In this document: piece after piece, positions 1 through 6,905 of the stretch | How positions within the stretch are numbered: the stretch's first letter is position 1 | Layout of the letters: each line of letters starts with the position of its first letter | DNA from: Paracoccaceae bacterium | GTDB lineage: Bacteria > Pseudomonadota > Alphaproteobacteria > Rhodobacterales > Rhodobacteraceae | Length of the DNA: 6,905 nt | Reading direction: 5' to 3' | NCBI GenBank assembly: GCA_004566265.1 | Contig: SPLB01000077.1 | Location: 1 to 6,905, forward strand | The notes under the pieces: generated by a model | What the model saw: only the letters and a program-made list of their open reading frames with translations | Database searches by the model: none | What the model was told of the DNA's origin: nothing | Made by a program: the position numbers and the translations under genes

Positions 1-144
1 GCGGCTTGGAGACCTCCAGCCCCTTAAGCTACCGCCCCCTTGAGTGCGTGAAAGTGACATTGGCTGCCCCCGCAAACAGGGGGGCACTCCCGCCCCCGCA
101 GGTGCCCCGGCGACGCCGGAGACACCTTGACGGCGTTGGGCCAA

Positions 145-162
145 GCGCCGCTGACGCGGCGC
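145..162 (-). terminator. Hairpin after rlmJ, possible terminator
   Basis: A perfect 7-bp inverted repeat, GCGCCGC / GCGGCGC with a 4-nt loop, starts about 10 nt past the rlmJ stop codon on the - strand. There is no real U-run after the stem on either strand, so it is not a classical intrinsic terminator. It could instead act as an RNA 3' end stabiliser. The placement directly after a stop codon is the main support. Confidence 0.35.
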
Positions 163-172
163 GGTTGCGGCA

Positions 173-967
173 TTACATTAGCGTGGCGAACCGCTTCGCC
201 AGCGTTTGCGCTTCCTCCGCCAGCCCAAAAGGCGCATTGACCACAAACATGCCAGATCCCACCATCCGGTGCCCCTCACGCGCAGCGGGGAAGCGCACCT
301 CGTGGCGCTCTGCACCCGCAAGGTTTTGCGCCTCAAGTGCTGCGATCATGGGGGCATGCGCGCCATTGGTCAGGATCGGATACCAGAGCGCAATAACACC
401 CACGTTCCATTTCTTGTGGATGCGCCCAACGACCTTGGGGATCTTGGCATAGTCGTCTTTAACCTCATAAGACGGATCAATCAGCAAAAGCCCCCGGCGG
501 GGGGTCGGCGGCGCCAGCGACAGGGCCAGCTCAAACCCATCCTGCTGATAAATGCGCGCGCCCCGGCCCTTTGGCAGCGTCTGCATGGCCTCGCGCAGGG
601 CCGCGTTTTCGCGCGGGTGCAGCTCGGCCAGATGCAGTGAATCGCACGCCCGCAGCATTTCAGCGGCCAGCAGCGGCGACCCCGCGTAGGCTGCATCCCC
701 ATGGCGCAGGCGCATCGATGCCACCACCTTGGCATAGGGGTGGTCGTCTGCAAACCAATCCGCCACCGCCTCAATCCCGGATGCCGCCTCCCTGGTTTTC
801 ACCGCCTCCGGTGACGCAAGGTCATAAAGGGCGCGCCCGGCGTGGGTCTCCAGATAACTGAGCGGTTTGTCTTTGCGCGTCAGATAGGCCAGCACCCAAG
901 CCAGAAGCGCATGTTTTTGCACATCGGCCAAGTTGCCTGCATGAAAGATATGTTGATAAGACAGCAT
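173..967 (-). CDS. rlmJ: 23S rRNA (adenine(2030)-N(6))-methyltransferase RlmJ
   Basis: This 264-residue cytoplasmic protein belongs to the RlmJ family (old name YhiR, DUF519), which uses S-adenosylmethionine to methylate N6 of A2030 in 23S rRNA. The N-terminus MLSYQHIFHAGNLADVQKHA is close to the family signature. H19, H42, D143-G144 and D164 fall at the positions I recall as cofactor-binding or catalytic in the E. coli enzyme. The catalytic motif reads DPSY (164-167) rather than the usual DPPY. Length is slightly below E. coli RlmJ (about 280). The ATG start is backed by a strong ribosome binding site, TAAGGAGGG, on the - strand at 971-979, ending 3 nt before the codon. The gene is divergent from mreB and has no functional link to it that I know of; it is probably a single-gene unit. 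Confidence in the family is high, while the exact target base is inferred from the family. Confidence 0.93.
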   Translation of the reverse strand: MLSYQHIFHAGNLADVQKHALLAWVLAYLTRKDKPLSYLETHAGRALYDLASPEAVKTREAASGIEAVADWFADDHPYAKVVASMRLRHGDAAYAGSPLLAAEMLRACDSLHLAELHPRENAALREAMQTLPKGRGARIYQQDGFELALSLAPPTPRRGLLLIDPSYEVKDDYAKIPKVVGRIHKKWNVGVIALWYPILTNGAHAPMIAALEAQNLAGAERHEVRFPAAREGHRMVGSGMFVVNAPFGLAEEAQTLAKRFATLM

Positions 968-2259
<1,292 letters not shown>

Positions 2260-2264
2260 TGAAT

Positions 2265-2291
2265 CCAACCCTGCGCTGTGCGGGGCTTTGG
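2265..2291 (+). other. Hairpin in the mreB-mreC gap
   Basis: CCCTGC (2269-2274) pairs with GCGGGG (2280-2285) through six pairs, one of them G-T, around a 5-nt loop. Flanking CCAA (2265-2268) can pair with TTGG (2288-2291) after a 2-nt bulge. It begins 5 nt past the mreB stop. There is no U-run, so full termination is unlikely. A partial terminator, RNA-processing point or 3' stabiliser for mreB mRNA is possible. It also buries the GTG at 2278, an alternative mreC start. Confidence 0.45.
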
Positions 2292-2294
2292 TTC

Positions 2295-2303
2295 AGGAAA
2301 GGA
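2295..2303 (+). promoter_or_regulatory. Ribosome binding site deciding the mreC start
   Basis: AGGAAAGGA holds two overlapping Shine-Dalgarno cores, 4 and 9 nt before the TTG at 2308. The competing in-frame GTG at 2278 has no purine-rich stretch upstream and lies in a predicted hairpin. This favours TTG 2308 as the mreC start. Confidence 0.65.
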
Positions 2304-2307
2304 CGCC

Positions 2308-3273
2308 TTGGCCAAGGAGCGTGACGACTATTCCGGTCCGCTAAAGCGCCTGCTGCTGGCGGTGCTGGTGATTTGCCTTTCCGGCGTGTTTCTCGTTTGG
2401 CGCATAGACAATCCGCGCGTTGAACGGTTCCGCGCGCAGGTTCTCGACCGCATGGTGCCGCCGATGCAATGGGCCATGGTCCCAGTCAATGGCGCCCTCA
2501 ACCTGATCCGCGATTTCCAAAGCTACCATGCGCTGGCGGAACAAAACCGCGAGCTGCGCAGCGAGCTGCGCCAGATGCGTGCCTGGAAAGAGGCGGCGCT
2601 GCAGCTGGAACAGGAAAACGCCCGTCTGCTGGATCTCAACAATGTGCGCCTTGACCCTAAGCCCACCTTTGTAACCGGCGTGGTCATGGCCGACAGTGGC
2701 TCTCCGTTTCGGCAATCCGTGTTGCTGAATGTCGGCGCGCAGGATGGCATTCAGGACGGCTGGGCGGCGATGGACGGTATTGGTCTTGTGGGTCGCATTG
2801 CCGGCACCGGACGCACCACGGCGCGCGTGATCCTGCTGACGGATGCAGCCAGCACCGTGCCTGCGACGATCCAGCCCTCGGGCCAGACCACGCTGGTCAG
2901 CGGCGACAATTCTGCTGCACCAACGCTGGAATTTGTCGAAAACCCAGAACTGGTGCGCCCAGGCGACCGGGTGATTACCTCGGGTGATGGGTCGGTTTTT
3001 CCGGCAGATCTTCTGATCGGCCAGGTTGCCGAAGACCGCAACGGCCGCCTGCGGGTGCGCCTGTCGGCCGACTACGAACGTCTCGAGTTTCTACGTGTGC
3101 TGCGTCACCAGGGCACCGAAAGCATCGATGATCCCGGCCAGCTGATCGCACCGTTTTCCAATGGGCTGAGCCCGCGCCTGCGCCCCGCCACACGGCCCGA
3201 ACGCGTCCTGCGCGGTCGCGACCTGCCAGCCCGCAGCACCTCCGGCACGGCGGGGAGTGGCGACAATGGCTAA
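2308..3273 (+). CDS. mreC: Rod shape-determining protein MreC
   Basis: MreC is a bitopic inner-membrane protein whose periplasmic part binds and activates PBP2, coupling MreB to wall synthesis. From TTG 2308 it has 321 residues: a short cytoplasmic tail (MAKERDDYSGPLKR), one membrane helix at about 15-31 (LLLAVLVICLSGVFLVW), an alpha-helical coiled coil at about 73-112 rich in Glu, Gln, Arg and Leu, then the Gly/Val-rich double beta-barrel domain (about 120-268), including VLLNVGAQDGIQDGW and LVGRIAG. Residues 283-321 are a Pro/Arg/Gly/Ser-rich, probably disordered tail. An in-frame GTG at 2278 would add 10 residues but lacks a ribosome binding site; TTG 2308 has an excellent one and gives the MAK-type N-terminus I associate with Rhodobacterales MreC. 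The stop overlaps the mreD start by 8 nt. Confidence 0.95.
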   Translation: MAKERDDYSGPLKRLLLAVLVICLSGVFLVWRIDNPRVERFRAQVLDRMVPPMQWAMVPVNGALNLIRDFQSYHALAEQNRELRSELRQMRAWKEAALQLEQENARLLDLNNVRLDPKPTFVTGVVMADSGSPFRQSVLLNVGAQDGIQDGWAAMDGIGLVGRIAGTGRTTARVILLTDAASTVPATIQPSGQTTLVSGDNSAAPTLEFVENPELVRPGDRVITSGDGSVFPADLLIGQVAEDRNGRLRVRLSADYERLEFLRVLRHQGTESIDDPGQLIAPFSNGLSPRLRPATRPERVLRGRDLPARSTSGTAGSGDNG

Positions 3274-3805
3274 GACCACGCCGATGGCAATATGGCTTAT
3301 GCGGCTGGGGTTTGTGGGCGTTGCGCTCTTGATCATGTTCTTTCACCTCTTGCCGCTGAACACCCTGCCGGTGCGCTGGCCGCCGCCGGATTTCCTAGCC
3401 GCGCTCTGCTTTGTCTGGGCCCTGCGCCGCCCGGAATTTGTGCCTGCCCTCCTGATTGCCCTGGTTATGCTGCTGGGCGATCTGCTGTTGCAACGCCCCC
3501 CCGGCCTCTGGGCGCTTCTGGTGCTTTTGGCCTGCGAATTCCTGAAGGTGCGGATGCCGCCGCAGCATGAAACACCGTTCTTGGGCGAATGGACCACCGT
3601 GGCCATCACCCTGACCATCCTTACCCTGATGAACCGCATGCTCCTTGGGGTCTTGGGGGTTGAGCAGGCCACCCTTGCGCCCGTCTTGGTCCAAGGTATC
3701 ATGACCCTGATCGCCTATCCTTTTGTTGTCCTCATCAGCCAGAGCCTTTTGGGTGTGCGCCGTCTGACGCCCGCCGAGATCGAGGCCATGGGAGCCCACC
3801 GTTGA
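3266..3805 (+). CDS. mreD: Rod shape-determining protein MreD
   Basis: This 179-residue, very hydrophobic inner-membrane protein is the MreD subunit of the elongasome, which works with MreC to regulate PBP2-RodA. The family diverges fast, so the call leans on position between mreC and mrdA plus topology. Hydrophobic segments lie at about 8-30, 42-53, 58-76, 79-94, 108-132 and 138-163. MreD-like features are the Pro-rich loop RWPPPDF (37-43), the GDLLLQRPPGLWALL stretch (71-85) and the late YPF (151-153). I chose ATG 3266 over GTG 3257 because GGGGAG (3252-3257) is well spaced from the ATG but would overlap the GTG. The start lies inside the end of mreC (8-nt overlap), and the stop overlaps the mrdA start by 4 nt, suggesting coupled translation. 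Confidence 0.9.
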   Translation: MAKTTPMAIWLMRLGFVGVALLIMFFHLLPLNTLPVRWPPPDFLAALCFVWALRRPEFVPALLIALVMLLGDLLLQRPPGLWALLVLLACEFLKVRMPPQHETPFLGEWTTVAITLTILTLMNRMLLGVLGVEQATLAPVLVQGIMTLIAYPFVVLISQSLLGVRRLTPAEIEAMGAHR

Positions 3806-5748
3806 AGCGCAGTCCAAAAGAGCTTGACGCCACCCACCGCACGCTGACCCGCCGCACGCTGTTTTTGGGTGGGCTGCAGCTGGCCTTTGCTGGCGGTCTG
3901 GCAGCAAGGATGCGCTATCTGCAGGTGGATCAAGCCGATGAATACCGCCTTCTGGCTGAAGAAAACCGCATTAACTTTGAACTTCTGCCCCCCACGCGGG
4001 GCCGGATCTTTGACCGCAATGGCGTCACCATTGCGCAGAACTCGCCTTCTTACCGGATTGTAATCGTCCCAGAGAACACAGGCGATATTGAGGCCTCAAT
4101 TGCCAATCTGCGCGCGGTGATCACGATCTCGGATGAAGACGTCGAAAAGGCTCTTAAGGACATTAAAAACTCCAAACGCTTCCACCGTGTGACACTCTCG
4201 GATCAGGTGACCTGGGAAGACGTCGCGCGGGTTGCCGCCAATGCCCCGGCGCTCCCCGGTATTGCGCCCGAAGTCGGCCTGACCCGCGTATATCCCCAGA
4301 AGGAAGACTTCGCCCATGTGGTCGGCTATGTGGGTCCGGTATCAGATTATGATCTGTCCAAGATGGACCAGCCCGACCCGATCCTGCTGACCCCGCGCTT
4401 TCAGTTCGGAAAAGTGGGGCTTGAATCAAAACGCGAAGAAGCCCTGCGCGGCAAGGCAGGCACCAAACAGGTAGAGGTGAACGCCTTTGGCCGGGTGATG
4501 CGCGAGCTGGGCCGTCAGGAAGGCGAGGCGGGCGCAGACCTGCAACTGACCCTAGATGCGGAATTGCAATCCTATGTGCAGGCGCGCCTTGGCGAAGAAA
4601 GTGCTGCGGTCGTGGTCATCGACGTGGAAAATGGCGACCTCCGCGCCATTGCCTCAGCCCCCAGTTTTGACCCAAACCTCTTTGTGCGCGGTATTTCCGT
4701 TGGCGACTACAGCGCGCTGACCAGTAACGCCTACCGCCCGCTGTCCAATAAAACCGTACAGGGCACCTACCCGCCGGGCTCGACCTTCAAAATGGTCACT
4801 GCTCTGGCAGGGCTGCATGACGGGGTCGTGGGGTTTGAGGATACCACCTATTGCCCCGGCCATATGGAGGTCGGCGGTCGGCGGTTCCACTGCTGGAAAC
4901 AGGCTGGCCACGGTCATATGAATCTCGAAGACAGCCTGAAACACTCCTGCGACGTCTATTACTACGACCTCGCGGTGAAGGTCGGTATCGACAAAATTTC
5001 CGAAATGGCCAAACGGCTGGGCCTTGGCATTCGCCACGACCTGCCCATGTCGGCCGTGGCCAAAGGTCTGGCCCCCAACCGGGCGTGGAAAGACAAAAGC
5101 TATGGTCAGGACTGGTTGATCGGCGATACGGTGAACGCCTCAATCGGTCAGGGTTACATGCTGGCATCGCCCCTGCAACTGGCCGTGATGAGCGCGCGAC
5201 TGGCCACGGGCCGATCCGTAACCCCGCGCCTGATCAAATCCATAGATGGTATCGAAGAGCCCAGCGGCGCAGGCGAGGACATGGGCCTGAACCCCACCCA
5301 TCTGCGCGCAGTGCAAAAGGCGATGTACTCAGTGTCCAACGACCGGCGCGGCACCGCCTATCGCTCCCGCATTATTGCCGATGGCATGCGGATGGCGGGA
5401 AAAACCGGCACCTCTCAGGTCAGAAACATTACCGCTGCTGAACGCGCCGCCGGCGTGGTCCGCAATGAAGACCTGCCATGGGAACGCCGTGACCACGCGC
5501 TGTTTGTGGCCTTTGCGCCCTATGACAATCCGAAATACGCAGTCTCTGTTGTGGTGGAACATGGCGGCGGCGGTTCTAAGGCCGCAGCACCGATTGGCCG
5601 CGACGTGATGCTGCAAGCACTGTATGAGGGCGCGCCGCCCCTGTCCGCCTATCCCAAAAGCCAGCGCACCGCGATCCAGGAACAGCAGGAACGGCTGGAG
5701 ACCGAACGCCTCAAACGTGGCGCGGCAGAGGGAAGCGATCAGGCATGA
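3802..5748 (+). CDS. mrdA: Penicillin-binding protein 2, elongation transpeptidase
   Basis: PBP2 is the class B D,D-transpeptidase that cross-links glycan strands made by RodA during lateral wall growth. It is anchored in the inner membrane and acts in the periplasm. The 648 residues run: short basic N-terminus and membrane anchor (about 19-37), pedestal domain with PTRGRIFDRNG (64-74), then the transpeptidase domain from about 265. The catalytic motifs are STFK (327-330, nucleophile S327), SCD (382-384, the SxD form typical of PBP2) and KTGTS (534-538); SIGQGYMLASPLQLA (447-461) is also conserved. The charged C-terminal tail (about 618-648, rich in Gln, Glu, Arg and Lys) is probably helical. 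Translation starts at TTG, whose last two bases are shared with the mreD stop (TTGA), with GGGAG 7 nt upstream. Residues C364, H370 and C383 may form part of a metal site. Confidence 0.97.
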   Translation: MKRSPKELDATHRTLTRRTLFLGGLQLAFAGGLAARMRYLQVDQADEYRLLAEENRINFELLPPTRGRIFDRNGVTIAQNSPSYRIVIVPENTGDIEASIANLRAVITISDEDVEKALKDIKNSKRFHRVTLSDQVTWEDVARVAANAPALPGIAPEVGLTRVYPQKEDFAHVVGYVGPVSDYDLSKMDQPDPILLTPRFQFGKVGLESKREEALRGKAGTKQVEVNAFGRVMRELGRQEGEAGADLQLTLDAELQSYVQARLGEESAAVVVIDVENGDLRAIASAPSFDPNLFVRGISVGDYSALTSNAYRPLSNKTVQGTYPPGSTFKMVTALAGLHDGVVGFEDTTYCPGHMEVGGRRFHCWKQAGHGHMNLEDSLKHSCDVYYYDLAVKVGIDKISEMAKRLGLGIRHDLPMSAVAKGLAPNRAWKDKSYGQDWLIGDTVNASIGQGYMLASPLQLAVMSARLATGRSVTPRLIKSIDGIEEPSGAGEDMGLNPTHLRAVQKAMYSVSNDRRGTAYRSRIIADGMRMAGKTGTSQVRNITAAERAAGVVRNEDLPWERRDHALFVAFAPYDNPKYAVSVVVEHGGGGSKAAAPIGRDVMLQALYEGAPPLSAYPKSQRTAIQEQQERLETERLKRGAAEGSDQA

Positions 5749-6884
5749 GTTACCTTGAGCGCAATGCGCAGACCGCCCCCACCGGCCTGCGCAAGATCTT
5801 GTATCTGAACTGGCCGCTGCTGTTGCTGATTTCTGCGGCCGCCAGCGTCGGGTTCCTGATGCTTTATTCTGTGTCGGGCGGCGATATGTCCCGCTGGATG
5901 GAGCCACAGTTCAAGCGCTTCCTGATTGGGCTTGGGGTGATGCTGGTTGTGGCCATGATCCCCATCTGGTTCTGGCGCAATGTCTCCGCACTCGCCTATC
6001 TGGCGGCCTTTGGCCTGCTGATCGCGGTCGAACTGTTTGGAACTGTTGGCAAGGGCGCGCAGCGTTGGATCGACCTTGGATTTATGCAGCTGCAACCGTC
6101 CGAGCTGATGAAAGTCACCCTTGTCATGCTGCTGGCCGCCTATTACGACTGGCTGCCCAAATCGAAGACCTCGCGCCCCCTCTGGGTGATCTTGCCGGTG
6201 CTTATCATTGTCGCCCCGACCCTGTTGGTGCTGAACCAACCCGATCTTGGTACTTCGATCCTGCTCTTGGCCGCAGGGGGGCTGGTGATGTTTCTGGCCG
6301 GCGTTCACTGGGGGTATTTCGCCTTTGTGATCGCGTCGGTTGCGGGGCTGGTGGGTGCGGTGTTTGAAAGCCGGGGCACCTCCTGGCAGCTGATCAAGGA
6401 CTATCAGTTCCGCCGCATTGATACCTTCATCGACCCCAGTCAGGATACGCTCGGCACCGGGTATCACATCACCCAGTCAAAAATCGCACTGGGTTCCGGC
6501 GGCTGGAACGGGCGCGGGTTCATGCAGGGCACCCAGTCCCGGCTGAGCTTCCTGCCCGAAAAACACACCGACTTTATCTTCACCTCTCTGGCCGAGGAGT
6601 TCGGCTTTATTGGCGGCATCACCCTCTTGTGCCTCTATCTGCTGATCCTCCTGTTCTGCGTGGTGACAGCGCTGGCCACCAAGGACCGCTTTGCCTCGCT
6701 GGTGACACTGGGGATCGCGGTGAACTTCTTTCTGTTTTTTGCAGTCAATATGTCAATGGTCATGGGCATGGCGCCCGTGGTCGGCGTGCCGCTGCCGCTG
6801 GTCTCTTACGGTGGCTCTGCCATGCTGGTGCTCATGGCCGCCTTCGGCGTCGTACAGAGCGCAAATGTCCACCGCCCACGCTAA
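5745..6884 (+). CDS. rodA: Peptidoglycan glycosyltransferase RodA (SEDS family)
   Basis: RodA (also called MrdB) is the SEDS-family polymerase that joins lipid II into glycan strands at the elongasome, in complex with PBP2. The 379 residues match the usual size (about 370) and form a polytopic membrane protein with about ten hydrophobic helices, the first at about 22-42. Family motifs are GAQRWIDLG (104-112), QPSELMK (117-123), NQPDLGT (164-170), the long periplasmic loop with PEKHTDFIF (271-279), and GVPLPLVSYGGSAM (347-360). D276 in the HTD triplet corresponds to the Asp needed for polymerase activity in characterised RodA proteins. The ATG overlaps the mrdA stop in an ATGA, with GAGGGAAG about 9 nt upstream. 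The gene is intact and is the last visible member of the cluster; only 21 nt follow, so a further downstream gene cannot be excluded. Confidence 0.97.
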   Translation: MSYLERNAQTAPTGLRKILYLNWPLLLLISAAASVGFLMLYSVSGGDMSRWMEPQFKRFLIGLGVMLVVAMIPIWFWRNVSALAYLAAFGLLIAVELFGTVGKGAQRWIDLGFMQLQPSELMKVTLVMLLAAYYDWLPKSKTSRPLWVILPVLIIVAPTLLVLNQPDLGTSILLLAAGGLVMFLAGVHWGYFAFVIASVAGLVGAVFESRGTSWQLIKDYQFRRIDTFIDPSQDTLGTGYHITQSKIALGSGGWNGRGFMQGTQSRLSFLPEKHTDFIFTSLAEEFGFIGGITLLCLYLLILLFCVVTALATKDRFASLVTLGIAVNFFLFFAVNMSMVMGMAPVVGVPLPLVSYGGSAMLVLMAAFGVVQSANVHRPR

Positions 6885-6905
6885 TTCCCTGCCTGAGACG
6901 CCCCC

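Noticed and set aside
1..60. Possible 3' end of a + strand gene entering the window
   Set aside because: Short open stretches reach stops within about 45 nt, but too few residues are visible to distinguish a gene end from noise.
6..452. 148-codon + strand open frame over the 5' region and the rlmJ 3' end
   Set aside because: Most of it is antisense to rlmJ, the product is Arg/Pro/Ala-rich with no motifs, and no good ribosome binding site precedes it.
2278..2307. GTG at 2278 as the mreC start
   Set aside because: It lacks an upstream Shine-Dalgarno and sits in a hairpin, whereas TTG 2308 has a strong one; it remains possible.
3257..3265. GTG at 3257 as the mreD start
   Set aside because: The purine-rich stretch overlaps this codon, while the same stretch is ideally spaced for ATG 3266.
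5739..6467. 242-codon open frame antisense to rodA
   Set aside because: It is highly polar and low-complexity (Gln, His, Arg, Gly), matches no family, and mirrors the hydrophobic codons of rodA.

Overview
The window carries a complete rod-shape (elongasome) gene cluster on the + strand, mreB-mreC-mreD-mrdA-rodA (1213-6884). A divergent gene for a 23S rRNA adenine methyltransferase (rlmJ) lies on the - strand at 173-967. The sequence is GC-rich. The MreB, MreC and PBP2 proteins look alphaproteobacterial: MreB reads very like Caulobacter MreB through the nucleotide-binding core, and MreC has the short N-terminus and 'WRIDNPRVERFRA' stretch I associate with Rhodobacterales. My best guess is a Rhodobacterales (Roseobacter-group) chromosome. 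That placement rests on recalled family resemblance, not on a search.

Layout. Positions 1-172 hold no recognisable gene. They are unusually GC-rich and packed with inverted repeats, including a 7-bp hairpin just past the rlmJ stop that may help end its transcript. Positions 173-967 (-) are rlmJ. Positions 968-1212 are the divergent intergenic region, which must hold the upstream signals of both rlmJ and the mre cluster; only a weak -10-like element is visible. From 1213 to 6884 the five cell-shape genes are packed head to tail. The only real gap, 48 nt between mreB and mreC, holds a hairpin. The three later junctions overlap by 8, 4 and 4 nt, as expected for translational coupling. The last 21 nt after rodA contain nothing callable.

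How the genes work together. MreB polymerises as membrane-bound actin-like filaments. MreC (single-pass, periplasmic) and MreD (polytopic) link these filaments to the wall synthase. RodA polymerises lipid II into glycan strands, and PBP2 (mrdA) cross-links them. The window therefore encodes a whole elongation-specific peptidoglycan machine, except RodZ. All catalytic motifs I looked for are present in PBP2, RodA and MreB, and nothing is broken.

No new biological system is evident. The points most worth a second look are the expression architecture (TTG starts for mreC and mrdA, and a hairpin after mreB, all pointing to more MreB than its partners), the mutually exclusive hairpins at 65-162, a Cys/His cluster near the PBP2 active site, and a twin-arginine-like N-terminus on PBP2.
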